Shown: positions 1 through 9,021 of the stretch, one piece after another
Position numbering within the stretch: position 1 is the stretch's first letter
Layout of the letters: each line of letters begins with the position of its first letter
Assembly (NCBI GenBank): GCA_016190245.1
Contig: JACPQY010000085.1
Coordinates: forward strand, 1 to 35,094
Length of the DNA: 35,094 nucleotides
Reading direction: 5' to 3'
Origin: Nitrospirota bacterium
Lineage (GTDB): Bacteria > JACPQY01
The notes under the pieces: model-generated
Database searches by the model: none
What the model saw: the letters and a program-made list of their open reading frames with translations, nothing else
What the model was told of the DNA's origin: nothing
Made by a program: the position numbers and the translations under genes

Positions 1-64
1 ACGCGCCGACCGCGCCGCGAGCCCCGCACCCTCCCAGGATTCCCCGGTTTCCCAGACGGAAGCC

Positions 65-119
65 GGTAGTCGCGGGCTTCAGCCCGCGTCCAGGGCGCAG
101 CCTGAAGGCTGCGGCTACC
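65..119. repeat. Paired REP-like hairpins
   Basis: Two adjacent palindromes, CGCGGGCT/AGCCCGCG and CGCAGCCT/AGGCTGCG, each with a 2-nt loop, are bracketed by GGTAG and CTACC. Related hairpins recur near 1185 and 25110-25180, so this is a dispersed family. The rest of 1-182 shows no credible gene. Confidence 0.75.
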
Positions 120-182
120 CGGAATAGGTTGAAAATGCTGCGCAAACCGGGCTGGAAGCTGCGCGAAACACGCGTTGTTGAA

Positions 183-440
183 CTAGTCGGCCATCTCATC
201 GGGCGATTCCTTCTTGTAGGACCTCGGATAGGAATGCATGGGCAGGATGATCCGGTCCTGAGGGGGGGGGAGAGGCTCGACTCGCTGGAGTGCTGAAGGG
301 GCGGTGGAGTCTGGGGAGGCCGGATCGGACGAACCCTCGCAGCCGCCGCAGGACTGGAGCGCCAGGGCCAGGCCGAGACAGGCTGCCAATAGAGCTGCAA
401 GGCTCCAGCGGTCGGTGGTTTCCAATGACCCTCCGGTCAC
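183..440 (-). CDS. Small putative lipoprotein
   Basis: I do not recognise this protein of about 85 residues. The N-terminus has a hydrophobic stretch (SLAALLAACLGLALA) followed by LQSC, close to a lipobox, so it is probably a lipoprotein with a short Pro/Ser-rich, charged tail. The GTG at 440 lies 2 nt after the stop of the preceding gene, which suggests translational coupling. A TTG at 425, preceded by GGAGGG, is an alternative start. It is the last gene of a three-gene minus-strand operon (1054 to 183). Function is unknown, and because it is short and low in complexity the call rests mainly on operon position and the signal sequence. Confidence 0.5.
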   Translation of the reverse strand: MTGGSLETTDRWSLAALLAACLGLALALQSCGGCEGSSDPASPDSTAPSALQRVEPLPPPQDRIILPMHSYPRSYKKESPDEMAD

Positions 441-442
441 TC

Positions 443-775
443 TCAAAGCAACTGAGCCCCGGCCCAGGCGGCCACGGCTATCAGGGATAGGCCAGCCAGC
501 AGCATTCCTCCCCGCCGCCGACTCGCCAGTTGCGTGACCATGTACCGCGAGTGCTGCGACCACCTCGGGCTGATGACAAGGTCGTAGCTTCGCACGGCTC
601 GCACCGCTTCGGGGCCCCGCTCCACGGCAGGGGGGAGCCCAAGTTCGAGGGGGCTTGCGGCGTGCTGCTGCCAGCCGGTCTCCGCGGCTGCCGTCCGAGC
701 GCCAAGGCTCACCACTTCAGCCGGCCAGGAGACCTCGTCCGTCTGCACCAGTCTGAGCGCCGTAACTGTTCCCAT
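443..775 (-). CDS. Small protein with C-terminal membrane anchor, unknown
   Basis: A 110-residue protein I do not recognise. The start is well supported: AAGGAGGAG lies just upstream of the ATG at 775. Residues about 90-109 form one hydrophobic helix (MLLAGLSLIAVAAWAGAQLL) after a basic RRR motif, so the chain is probably tail-anchored with its soluble part in the cytoplasm. It sits 12 nt downstream of the Cys-containing small gene and just before the putative lipoprotein gene, so the three are likely co-transcribed. No enzymatic motif is visible. Confidence 0.55.
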   Translation of the reverse strand: MGTVTALRLVQTDEVSWPAEVVSLGARTAAAETGWQQHAASPLELGLPPAVERGPEAVRAVRSYDLVISPRWSQHSRYMVTQLASRRRGGMLLAGLSLIAVAAWAGAQLL

Positions 776-787
776 GATGGCTCCTCC

Positions 788-1054
788 TTATCGAATCAAG
801 AACGAAGCCCGGGCCGGGGTCTCGGGAAAGCCGACGAAGGGAGGCAGGTAGATTTCCACCCCCAATCCGTCGAATGCCCCGCTCGACTCTTCTATCCGCG
901 CGAGCTGAAGCTCCAATGAGGCTCTCATGACGGCCCTGCCGACATCCACCCCGAACCGGAGCCACCCCAAGTGGCTGGCGCACGACCAGCAGACGGGGGA
1001 CGTGTCCTGACGATGTTCGTACGGGCAACCCACACTCACCTGATCTGTTTGCAT
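788..1054 (-). CDS. Small CxxC-containing protein, unknown
   Basis: An 88-residue protein, first in a compact minus-strand operon. GGGAGG precedes the ATG at 1054 with good spacing. Residues 10-25 contain Cys10 and the pair CWSC, with a nearby His, which could bind a metal or form a disulphide. The remainder is a short helical segment and a Pro-rich tail. I do not recognise a family. Together with the downstream membrane-anchored protein and lipoprotein it could form a small envelope-associated system, but that is inferred from order alone. Confidence 0.5.
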   Translation of the reverse strand: MQTDQVSVGCPYEHRQDTSPVCWSCASHLGWLRFGVDVGRAVMRASLELQLARIEESSGAFDGLGVEIYLPPFVGFPETPARASFLIR

Positions 1055-1184
1055 AAACTACCTCCCTATTTAGATTAGACTCCTGAGAGGGTCGTTTTGT
1101 TCCAAACCGCGTACCGTGTTCAACGTTATGCTGTTACAATACGTTACAGGCCAACCATTGGCTTGTTTCTACCGGACAGGGGAA

Positions 1185-1285
1185 CGCACCCTGAAAGGGT
1201 GCGGCTACCCGCGCTGCGGTCGGCGGCACGGGAACGTCGTCCCGCGCGTGCAGAACCTGGTGCGGCTACCCGCACTGCGGTCGGC
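1185..1285. repeat. Dispersed hairpin plus direct 26-nt repeat
   Basis: CGCACCCT (1185-1192) pairs with AGGGTGCG (1196-1203). From 1199 a 26-nt unit beginning GTGCGGCTACCCGC is repeated at 1260 with one mismatch, a 61-nt offset. It belongs to the same GGCTACC palindrome family as 65-119 and 25110-25180. It occupies the spacer between the small-gene operon and the hydrolase 3' end. Nothing else is recognisable in 1055-1300. Confidence 0.6.
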
Positions 1286-1300
1286 AGGGGCCGGGGCTAC

Positions 1301-2287
1301 TCAGGCGGACGCGGCAGCCGCGTCACTCCGAACATGCCTATCCAGGAACTCGAACAAGGACCGCCACTTAGCCCTGGCAGCAGGGCGCCAGAGCATCGCG
1401 TTGAAGCCATGGATCTCGCCGGGGTAGATGTGGAGCTCACTGACCGCGCCTCGATCCTGAACCAACTCGTGCAGGCGACGCGAATCATCCAGCAGGGGAT
1501 CCGCCGTGCCCACTGGGATGAAGAAGGGGGGAATGGGGCGCGTCCCGTCCGCGGGTGGCTGGGCGAAACAGCGCAGCGGGTGAGCGAGCGGCGCTCGTTC
1601 CGGGTCGCGGCCGACATAGGCAAAGGCGCACCATTCGAGCTCCCGCTTCACCAGGAAGCTCATCTTTTCGGCCTTGCCCGGTTTGCGCCAATATCGAGGA
1701 ATGTCCTGGAGATCGTGGATCCCGTAGATCGGGACGACGGCACGCACATTCGGCGCGCGATCAAAGACGGCTCTCGCGAACGGCTCCTCCCGGCGGTGTG
1801 TGATCACATAGGCCAGGGATGCCGTGAGGTTGCCGCCAGCCGACTCGCCCGCAATGACCAGCCGGTCCGGGTCCGCCCCATGTTCGCGGGCGTGATCCAT
1901 TACCCACCCCAACGCGGCGCACACATCCTCCAACGCCGCCGGGTACCGGTGCGTCGGACCGAGACGGTAGTTGATGTTGAAAACGACGTATTTCTGCGAC
2001 GCGAAGACGAGGGCGAAGATCCGATGGGTTTCCTTCGAGCACACGCTGAAGCCGCCGCCATGCGTGTACATCAGCGCGGGAAGGAGGCGGTCGGACTTGG
2101 GGCGATACACATCCAATCTATGCGCAGGGTCGCCGGAGTCCAGATAAGGAATATCGCGCAGGAGCTCGACGCCGTACCGCCTGGGGTTCGCCGCCGGGTG
2201 GAGCCGGTACCCCACCCATGCGAGGGCATGCGTGATCCAATCCACGAGCCGGTGAAACAGATGAACAAGCCACTGCTTGAGGGTCAT
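1301..2287 (-). CDS. Alpha/beta hydrolase, HSL/acetyl-hydrolase type
   Basis: A 328-residue serine hydrolase of the alpha/beta fold, hormone-sensitive-lipase-like group. Visible elements in order are the oxyanion motif HGGGF near residue 76, the nucleophile elbow GESAGGN near residue 145, the acid Asp in GTADPLLDDS, and the catalytic His in EIHGF near the C-terminus. Such enzymes hydrolyse carboxylic esters of small or medium acyl chains; the substrate here is unknown. I start at ATG 2287 (MTLKQW) because the open frame upstream is Arg/Pro-rich and unlike the family. The N-terminal helix could associate with a membrane. It appears monocistronic, followed by repeats and preceded by the SBBP gene. 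Confidence 0.85.
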   Translation of the reverse strand: MTLKQWLVHLFHRLVDWITHALAWVGYRLHPAANPRRYGVELLRDIPYLDSGDPAHRLDVYRPKSDRLLPALMYTHGGGFSVCSKETHRIFALVFASQKYVVFNINYRLGPTHRYPAALEDVCAALGWVMDHAREHGADPDRLVIAGESAGGNLTASLAYVITHRREEPFARAVFDRAPNVRAVVPIYGIHDLQDIPRYWRKPGKAEKMSFLVKRELEWCAFAYVGRDPERAPLAHPLRCFAQPPADGTRPIPPFFIPVGTADPLLDDSRRLHELVQDRGAVSELHIYPGEIHGFNAMLWRPAARAKWRSLFEFLDRHVRSDAAAASA

Positions 2288-2474
2288 GCCGTCCCGGAGT
2301 GTAGCACTGCGACCTGGGTTTTTGGAGATGCGGCGGGCTTGTCCGCCGTGGCGGACTTCCGCGGAGGATCGGGAGCGGCCCTCCCGCGTGGGGGCGTTCG
2401 TCGCTCCCGTCGGCGGCGCCTTGGGGCGCCGGGGGCGCCCCAAGGGTTTTGGCGTGCAATCCCGAAAGCGCTTG

Positions 2475-5012
2475 CTACGGCAGCGGGATCGTGTGGATCA
2501 CGTTGGCCGCGCCGCAGATCAGTCGGTTACCCTCGTGGAGGATGATCAGGTCGGGGTTGCCCGGGTCCGTCACCAGGTAGTTGGTGCGCTTGATCACCTC
2601 ACCATCGAAGTTGCCGAGGAAGGTGCGGGCGCGGTCGTTTCGCCCGTTGTTGAGCGCCTGCTGCACGCGGCCAAGGATGTAGTGCAGGGTGCTCTTTGTC
2701 GCGCTGCTGGTGCTGAGCAGCTCCACCTCCGCGTCGAGCTCGTCCACGGTGAGGACGGGCGACTTGCAGACGGAGAGTGGCGCCACCTGGAGCCAGAAGG
2801 CATCGCGAGCGCCGGCCGGTTGCGGCTGAAACGCGTCGAAGGTGAGCGGGAACTGACCCGCGAGTGCATCGGTGAATCCGGCGGCGTAGATCAGCCCGGC
2901 GCCGTCCACCCCCGCGGCCGTGGCGTTGTCGCCCGCGGGCGACCCCACATAGCCTGAGAGGACAAGCGACAGGCCATCCGCCGCGATCTGCGAGATCACC
3001 GCATCGCCGAGGAGTCCTCCTTTGAAGCCGTAGAGCGGGGACGCGACCGGATAGTCGCTCGACGTGGACGAGCCTGCGACGCAGGCCTGCCCGAGGGCAT
3101 CCAGAGCGATCACCTGTCCCGCCTTTTCCGGCGCGGCGAGGTTGAACTGTTCATCCCCGCTCCCACCAAGGAAGGTGGAATACGCCGGCGCGGAGCCGGT
3201 CGTGTTGAGCTTGGAGACGAAGAGATCCCAGCCACCGCCATGAGTGGGCTGGATCGGATTGTGAAGCGGGAAGTCCGTCGAGGCGGTGTAGCCGGCGACG
3301 TACGCGTTTCGCGCCGCGTCGAGCACCACGCCCATCGCGGCATCGTCCGCCGATCCGCCGAGGAACGTGGAGTACTGGAGCTGACCGACGCAGAAGGGGC
3401 AGTAGTAGGTCACGAAGGCGTCCTGCGCGCCCGCATGAACGGTCTGGAACGCGCCCGGCGTCACCGGGAAGTCCGCGTGCGCGGTCTTCCCGGCCACATA
3501 GGCGATGGAGGGCGATGACGGGACGCCCGCGATGCCGTAGCCGACGTCGCCTCCGGTCAGCGACGTGCCCTGCCCTCCGCCGAGGAAGGTTGCGTGGTAC
3601 GCGCTGAGATCCTCGTTGAGAGCGAGGACGAACGCATCGCTCAGCCCCTTGCACGTTCGCTGATAGGCGTTCGCGCTGGTCCGGAAGTCGCAGTCCGCTT
3701 CGCCCGTGGTCCACTTGAACGCCGGACGGGCATCAATGTCATGGATGGCGATCGTGCCCTGGACGCAGCCCGAGGCCTCGATGGAGGATCCATCCTGCGC
3801 GAGCCGTGTGACGAATCCCATGGGCGCGCCGGAACAATCCCCCGCCCCGAGACTCTGCGAAACGGTGGAGGGGAAATCAGTGGACGCGGTGAGGCCCGTC
3901 GCCCATGGACGCCCTTGGACGTCCACGCCGATGGCCAGGATCTCGTCTTCCGCGGAGCCCCCGAGGTAGACGGAGTACTCCATGGGAGAGCCGCCCGGCG
4001 CGAACTTGGTGATGAACCCGTCGGTCCCCGCAACGGACCCCTGCCCGAGCGAGGTGGCGGGGAAATCCGCGGAGTCGGTCTTGCCGGCGATCCAGACCGC
4101 CCCGGCGGAATCCACGGCGAGATCGTAGGCCTCATCGTCCGCCGATCCGCCGAGCAGCGTGGAGTAAGACAGGACGGGATCGATGACGAGTGGCTGCGCG
4201 GGATCGTAAGCCGCGACCCAGAAACGCGCGCCATTCTCGCCGTCCAGCACGTAGCCGCCGTCAACCTCGCGCTTTTCCCCATCGAAGGTCTGATGGAGAC
4301 GAGGCCGCGCCCAGCGCAGTTCCTCTCCCTCGCCACCGAGGACGAGGTCGCCATTCGCCTCCAGCCGAAGCCCCACGGCCCCCTCGAAATCCAGGCGAAG
4401 GAGGCCGGGGTCGGCCCCTGCTGCCAAAACAAAGTCGTACTCGAGCCGGCCCTCCGAGGCATGGAAGAGAACGTCAATGCCGGGATAGACACCCTCGTAC
4501 CGGACGGCGCCGAAGTGGGACACGCCGGTCCGCCATTTCGACGGATCCCGGCCGGTGAAGTAGTGACTCTTCGTCGGACTGGGCTCTTGACCGTGGAGCC
4601 GAGCGTCCGAGCGTCCCCCCGCAAGTCGCATCCGATAGACCCGACCTCCCCGGCTCGCGAGCACGGCCCCCTCTGGGACCAGGAACACCGTTGCCCCTTC
4701 GGCGCGCGCGACGAAGCGGGCCCGAGGGTCAACCTGCCCGAGGCTTTCCTCGAACGTGAGCGGCGCGCCGACGCGACGGACCTTTCGCGACGCCTCATCA
4801 GACAACACACTCGCCGGCGGGTTGGAGCCACGCGACTTGGCGTGGACCTCCAGGTCCCCCTTCTCGCGCGCGTGACCTTTTGCAGCCGACTGAGACACCA
4901 CGAGCGCCGCCGCCATGACGAAGCGGCCGAGCCCTCCCTCGCTGAGGAGGCGCCGGGCGCGGCTCGGCCCCTCGATTCGTTCGATGCGTTGGTGAGCGGA
5001 TTCCTGATCCAT
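2475..5012 (-). CDS. Secreted SBBP-repeat beta-propeller protein
   Basis: An 845-residue exported protein. AAGGAGG lies 4 nt before the ATG at 5012. A basic N-terminus and a hydrophobic segment (FVMAAALVVSQSAA) suggest a signal peptide. The next 250 residues resemble the domain usually found before SBBP propellers (HFGAVRYEGVYPGIDVLF, DFVLAAGADP, ending near VIDPVLSYSTLLGG). Then come repeated blades of the form YSTFLGGSADD..A.GV..D..G..YVAGYT.S.DFP, about seven copies. Near the C-terminus LLSTSSATKSTLHYILGRVQQAL...FDGEV resembles a FIMAH-type helical domain. Such proteins are extracellular or surface-associated and may mediate binding; the ligand is unknown. Cys pairs in the blades may form disulphides. 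Confidence 0.85.
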   Translation of the reverse strand: MDQESAHQRIERIEGPSRARRLLSEGGLGRFVMAAALVVSQSAAKGHAREKGDLEVHAKSRGSNPPASVLSDEASRKVRRVGAPLTFEESLGQVDPRARFVARAEGATVFLVPEGAVLASRGGRVYRMRLAGGRSDARLHGQEPSPTKSHYFTGRDPSKWRTGVSHFGAVRYEGVYPGIDVLFHASEGRLEYDFVLAAGADPGLLRLDFEGAVGLRLEANGDLVLGGEGEELRWARPRLHQTFDGEKREVDGGYVLDGENGARFWVAAYDPAQPLVIDPVLSYSTLLGGSADDEAYDLAVDSAGAVWIAGKTDSADFPATSLGQGSVAGTDGFITKFAPGGSPMEYSVYLGGSAEDEILAIGVDVQGRPWATGLTASTDFPSTVSQSLGAGDCSGAPMGFVTRLAQDGSSIEASGCVQGTIAIHDIDARPAFKWTTGEADCDFRTSANAYQRTCKGLSDAFVLALNEDLSAYHATFLGGGQGTSLTGGDVGYGIAGVPSSPSIAYVAGKTAHADFPVTPGAFQTVHAGAQDAFVTYYCPFCVGQLQYSTFLGGSADDAAMGVVLDAARNAYVAGYTASTDFPLHNPIQPTHGGGWDLFVSKLNTTGSAPAYSTFLGGSGDEQFNLAAPEKAGQVIALDALGQACVAGSSTSSDYPVASPLYGFKGGLLGDAVISQIAADGLSLVLSGYVGSPAGDNATAAGVDGAGLIYAAGFTDALAGQFPLTFDAFQPQPAGARDAFWLQVAPLSVCKSPVLTVDELDAEVELLSTSSATKSTLHYILGRVQQALNNGRNDRARTFLGNFDGEVIKRTNYLVTDPGNPDLIILHEGNRLICGAANVIHTIPLP

Positions 5013-5361
5013 CCATCCTCCTTGCCAGAGGCAAGTCTTTGCGCCCGACCCCGCCAAACCCGCGGACAGTCCTCCGCGGCGGCCCGGGCCGGGCCTGAGA
5101 AGGGTCCCCCCCCCTCCTCGTATCCGCTCACGATCATCAGCGATGGCGGACTCTCCCGAGCCGCCACGCCCCCGTGTTAGCCCCCTGGATCAAGATATCT
5201 TCGTCAGGTTTGTGAAGATCTTTACCCTGCACGAGACTGGACCGGTTGCGGCGCCGCCCCATCCCCTCGGGCCTCCCCCACCTCGTCCGCCGGTACAATC
5301 CGTGGTATGGAGTCGGCGTACTCTTCATGCGCCACGCGTTCGCCTCCGGGATGGGTCGCCC
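5013..5361. promoter_or_regulatory. Divergent intergenic region
   Basis: This 349-nt spacer separates the divergent SBBP and Ycf48-like genes, so it should hold both promoters. TACAAT at 5294-5299 is a plausible -10 for the plus-strand cluster, but no good -35 is visible. GATCAAGATATCTTCGTC near 5189 contains the palindrome AAGATATCTT. No convincing gene was seen here. Confidence 0.3.
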
Positions 5362-6459
5362 GTGAAATCCCTCGTCGGGCTCCTCGGGTTGGTGTTGACC
5401 CTCGCCGCACCCGAGCCGGCGCCCTTCAAAACCGACATCCACGGCCTGTTCGTGAGGGCGGACGGGAGCTTCGTCACAACCGGCAAGCGCGGCACAATCT
5501 GCTCCCTTCCCGCCAAGCAACCAAACGTCCCCACCGGAACCTGCAGCTTGCTGGGCGACGGGCTCCTCACCGCCGTGGACTTCAAGGGAGATCTCGGCAT
5601 CACCGTCGGTGAAGGCGGCACGATCTTCGTAACGACCGACGGCGGTCAGACATGGGCGCAGAAACCCTCCCCCGCCACCTACCATCTCCTTGACGTTGCC
5701 GTTCTCTCGGGCACGTCGGCCGTAGCCGTTGGAGACTGGGGCACCGTCGTTCGCACCAAGGATCAGGGAAAGACCTGGCTCGACGTATCACTCGAGGTGC
5801 CCTACACACCTGAAGCCGTCGCGGTGCCGGTCCTTTCGCGAGATGTCCGTGATCCCTCGACCGGCGAAACACAGGCCCGAGGGACCGAACTCGGCCCCGC
5901 CGAAGTTGAGGCCCTCACGACCGCCGGTACTGCCCTGTGGGTGAGAGACGACACCATCCTCAACGACCTCCTCCCCCTTGCAGCGGATCGGCTGTATGCC
6001 GTCGGCGAGCGAGGCCGGATCTACCTCTCCACCGACCAGGGGCGATCGTTCCGGCTACTCGCCAGGACACGACCGGCGTCGCCGGACCCCTTCGCCGAAG
6101 GCGACGCAGAAGAAACGCTTTTCTTCGCCACCGGCGAGGGGCGGACGCTTTGGGTCGGCGGCTCGCTGGGCTACCTGGAGAAAGTCGAACTCAAGGCGGA
6201 CGGCAGCATCGCATCCTCGGCCAGAATCGATCTTCCCGAGGCGCGAGAGCGAGCCATCTTCACGGGCGCGACACGTGGCGCCACGCTCTGCCTCGGGGGC
6301 GCCGAGGGCCTGATGATCGCGAGTTTCGACGGGGGAAAAACGTTTCGATCCGCCGACCACCCCGACTACGCGGCGCGGTGGGTCCGGCGCGCCGCGGCCT
6401 CGGACGGCGAGTGCCTCTTCGCCGGCGAGAAAGGGCTCATCCTCGCGGTGAAGCCATGA
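5362..6459 (+). CDS. Ycf48/BNR-like exported beta-propeller protein
   Basis: A protein of about 365 residues. I place the start at GTG 5362 because it is immediately followed by a signal-peptide-like segment (VKSLVGLLGLVLTLAAPEP); the frame is open further upstream, so the start is uncertain. Several Ycf48-type blades are visible: GEGGTIFVTTDGGQTW, GDWGTVVRTKDQGKTW, GERGRIYLSTDQGRSF and GLMIASFDGGKTF. Ycf48 in oxygenic phototrophs is a photosystem II assembly factor, but in heterotrophs homologues commonly sit beside RND/MMPL transporters and DUF1302/DUF1329 genes, as here. Its stop overlaps the next ATG (ATGA), so it is co-translated with the transporter and probably is a periplasmic accessory protein. 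Confidence 0.8.
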   Translation: MKSLVGLLGLVLTLAAPEPAPFKTDIHGLFVRADGSFVTTGKRGTICSLPAKQPNVPTGTCSLLGDGLLTAVDFKGDLGITVGEGGTIFVTTDGGQTWAQKPSPATYHLLDVAVLSGTSAVAVGDWGTVVRTKDQGKTWLDVSLEVPYTPEAVAVPVLSRDVRDPSTGETQARGTELGPAEVEALTTAGTALWVRDDTILNDLLPLAADRLYAVGERGRIYLSTDQGRSFRLLARTRPASPDPFAEGDAEETLFFATGEGRTLWVGGSLGYLEKVELKADGSIASSARIDLPEARERAIFTGATRGATLCLGGAEGLMIASFDGGKTFRSADHPDYAARWVRRAAASDGECLFAGEKGLILAVKP

Positions 6460-8738
6460 GCGCCCGCTACCTCGCCTTCATCCTGCGCCACCGCGTCGCC
6501 ACGCTGGCGATCGTCTTCCTCGGCACGATCTTCTTCCTCGTTCAACTCAGCCAGGTGCGCGTCCACACCAACTTCTTCGAGCTCTATCCGCCCCGCCACC
6601 CCTTCATCAAGGTCTACCGCGAATTCCGCAAGCTCTTCGGCACGGCCAACCTTCTCCTCGTCGTGATGGAGAAGAAAGACGGGACGATCTACGACACGGA
6701 TTTCATCCGCAACGTGGACGAGGCCACGCGCTTCCTCATGGACACGCGCGGCGTCAACCCCTTCCAGGTCATCTCGCTCACTCACCCCTCGCTTCGCGGC
6801 TTCCGCGTGCGCGGCTACTCCGTGGCCTCCGCCCCCATCGTGGAATCGCTCCCTCGCAACGAACGCGAGGTGGAGGAGATCCGCCTCAACGTGGAACGCA
6901 ACGAAGGCGTGAAGGGGCTTGTGGTCTCGGAGGACTCCCGCTCCACGCTCCTTGTGGTCGGTCTCTGGGAAGAAGAGCTGGATTTTCACGAGCTGGGCAC
7001 CCGGTTGGACGAACTCGTTTCCCGGTTTTCGTCGGAGCAGGTGAGCATCCACGTCACCGGCTTCCCCGCGCTCTACGCCTGGATCCACCGATACATGCCG
7101 CGCGTCTATCTTGTCTTCGGGGCCACCGCCCTCACACTCCTCGTGCTCCTCTTTTTCTTCTTCGGCGACGGTAAGGGCGTGGTGATCCCTTTTGCCGCCG
7201 GTTTCGTCTCCGCCGTATGGGGGCTCGGCATGGCCGGCGTGGTGGGCCTAGCGGTGGATCCGCTCCTTCTCGTCGTGCCTCTCCTCCTCTCCGCGCGTGC
7301 CCTCAGCCACTCCGTCCAGATCATGGAAAGGTACTACGACGACTTCGACCGCCACCCCACCAAAACCGACGCGATCATCGGCTCGTTCAAACCGCTCATG
7401 AGCCCCGCCCTGCTTTCGATCATCACGGACGGTCTCGGGATCCTCACGATCGCGGCCTCCGGCATCCCGCTGATGTGGAAACTCGCCGTCTATTCGAGCT
7501 TCTGGATCGGGAGCATCACGATCGGCGTCCTCACGGTCTCCCCGCTCCTCCTCTCGCTCTTCCCCGCCCCAACCGGACGCGCGCTCTTCACCTCCCGCGG
7601 GATCTACGACCGCGTCCTGAATCTCCACGTTCGGCTCCTCTCCCGCGAGAGCCGAATCCCGTGGCTGTTCGCGCTGTTCTTGATCCTCACGGTGGCTGGC
7701 GGCATAGTGGGAACCCGGCTCCGCGTGGGCAACGTGATGCCGGGAGCCGCCATCCTGTTCCCGGACCATCCGTACAACGTGGCGATGGACCGCGTGAACG
7801 CGCAGTTCTCCGGCGCCAATCGCTTCGTCGTGATCGTCGAGGGAAACGAGCCGGGCGCGATGAAAAAGATCGAGAACCTCCAGCGGATGGACCGGTTTGC
7901 CACGCGCCTCGAGGAATCCAGCGGCGCCAGCGGTTCGCTCACGCTGACCAAGGTGGTGCGCCGTGTGATGCGCTACTACCGCGAGGGAGACCCCAACTGG
8001 GAGATCCTGCCGTACCGGGAGCGGGACGTGGGCGCGATCGCGTTCCCGCTGGCGCAGGGCCGCGAACTCCAGAGCCTGTTCAGCAACGATTTCAAGGACG
8101 CCACGATGACGCTCTTTTATCGTTCGTTCTCGGCGGGCCTCATTGATCGGATCGTCACGGAGGCGCAGCGAATGGCCGACGAGATGGGGACGGCCGAAAC
8201 CCGCTTCCGGCTCGCGGGCGGACTCCTCGGCGTCCTCGCCGCCGTGAACGACGAGGTGGAGCGGTCCTACTGGCTCATCCTCTTCACCGTCCTGGCCACC
8301 ACCTTCGTGCTGGTGGCGATCTTCTTCAAGTCTCTGCGCGTGGCGATCGTCCTCGTTCCACCCCTCGTCACCGCCCAATTCCTCAGCGAGGCTTACATGT
8401 ACCTCGCCGGGATAGATATGAACATCAACTCCCTCCCCGTGGCGGCCGTGGGGATCGGCATTGGAATAGACTACGGCATCTACGTGTTCAGCCGCCTCCG
8501 AGAGGAACGGACCGCAGGCCGCGATTTCGTCGAGGCGTTCCGCGTGACCGTGCAGACGACCGGAAAGGCCGTCCTCTTCACGGCGACCACCCTGGTGGCC
8601 GGGGTGATCTTCTGGGCCTTCACACCGCTCAAGTTCACGTCCGAGATGGCCGTCCTCCTCGCGCTCCTCATGGTCCTCAACTACGCCTTCGCGCTCATCT
8701 TCGTCCCCGTCCTCGCGCGCGTCTTCCGCGCGGTGTGA
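6456..8738 (+). CDS. RND/MMPL superfamily transporter
   Basis: A 760-residue inner-membrane protein with RND architecture: TM1 at about residues 13-33, a large periplasmic domain, a block of helices around residues 215-370, a second half beginning with a helix near 405, another periplasmic domain, and terminal helices from about 600. GIGIGIDYGIYVFSR in the second half is the characteristic TM motif with an Asp used in proton coupling. The length fits the short MMPL/HpnN-like group, which moves lipids or other hydrophobic molecules rather than drugs. ATG 6456 overlaps the Ycf48-like stop. The nearby DUF1302 and DUF1329 genes support a multi-component envelope export route. Substrate is not evident. 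Confidence 0.85.
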   Translation: MSARYLAFILRHRVATLAIVFLGTIFFLVQLSQVRVHTNFFELYPPRHPFIKVYREFRKLFGTANLLLVVMEKKDGTIYDTDFIRNVDEATRFLMDTRGVNPFQVISLTHPSLRGFRVRGYSVASAPIVESLPRNEREVEEIRLNVERNEGVKGLVVSEDSRSTLLVVGLWEEELDFHELGTRLDELVSRFSSEQVSIHVTGFPALYAWIHRYMPRVYLVFGATALTLLVLLFFFFGDGKGVVIPFAAGFVSAVWGLGMAGVVGLAVDPLLLVVPLLLSARALSHSVQIMERYYDDFDRHPTKTDAIIGSFKPLMSPALLSIITDGLGILTIAASGIPLMWKLAVYSSFWIGSITIGVLTVSPLLLSLFPAPTGRALFTSRGIYDRVLNLHVRLLSRESRIPWLFALFLILTVAGGIVGTRLRVGNVMPGAAILFPDHPYNVAMDRVNAQFSGANRFVVIVEGNEPGAMKKIENLQRMDRFATRLEESSGASGSLTLTKVVRRVMRYYREGDPNWEILPYRERDVGAIAFPLAQGRELQSLFSNDFKDATMTLFYRSFSAGLIDRIVTEAQRMADEMGTAETRFRLAGGLLGVLAAVNDEVERSYWLILFTVLATTFVLVAIFFKSLRVAIVLVPPLVTAQFLSEAYMYLAGIDMNINSLPVAAVGIGIGIDYGIYVFSRLREERTAGRDFVEAFRVTVQTTGKAVLFTATTLVAGVIFWAFTPLKFTSEMAVLLALLMVLNYAFALIFVPVLARVFRAV

Positions 8739-8754
8739 TCGGACATGGACACTC

Positions 8755-8781
8755 TTGTACACACGGTGTATGATATGGTGT
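8755..8781 (+). promoter_or_regulatory. Putative vapBC promoter/operator
   Basis: Between the RND stop and vapB lies an AT-richer stretch with TTGTAC as a possible -35, the palindrome ACACGGTGT, and TGTAC/GTACA arms enclosing the vapB start. TA operons are usually autoregulated through such palindromes. Exact promoter elements are not certain. Confidence 0.35.
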
Positions 8782-9021
8782 ATGCGTACAAACATCGTCC
8801 TGGATGAAACCCTTGTTCGAGAGGCCATGAAATACGCGCGCTCGACCACGAAAAAGGGCCTGGTGGAGGAGGCGCTGCGGGAGTTCATTCGTCGGAAGGA
8901 AGCCGAGCGGCGCGCCGGGGCCTACCGGGACAGAATCCGGGCGCTCGATACGAAACTGCGAGGTCTCGACCTGCGCGAGAGCCCGCACAAGGTGCTTCGG
9001 GACGACCGCGAACGGGCGTGA
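8782..9021 (+). CDS. vapB: VapB-family antitoxin
   Basis: A 79-residue antitoxin of the short VapB (DUF2191-like) group. It begins MRTNIVLDETLVREAMKYA, the typical N-terminal beta strand plus helix of a ribbon-helix-helix DNA-binding unit, followed by TTKKGLVEEALREFIRRKE. The C-terminal tail (ALDTKLRGLDLRESPHKVL) would wrap the toxin. The ATG at 8782 is chosen because it matches the family N-terminus. Its TGA overlaps the vapC GTG (GTGA), the usual coupling of antitoxin and toxin. In this family the antitoxin neutralises VapC and represses the operon. Confidence 0.85.
   Translation: MRTNIVLDETLVREAMKYARSTTKKGLVEEALREFIRRKEAERRAGAYRDRIRALDTKLRGLDLRESPHKVLRDDRERA

Noticed and set aside
1097-2545. 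Long plus-strand open frame (482 codons) opposite the hydrolase
   Set aside because: It is the antisense of the alpha/beta hydrolase gene, lacks domain motifs and is Arg/Pro-rich as expected from GC-rich shadow frames.
7248-8888. Long minus-strand frame opposite the RND transporter
   Set aside because: Extremely His/Glu/Arg-rich antisense of a clear transporter gene, with no hydrophobic or domain pattern.
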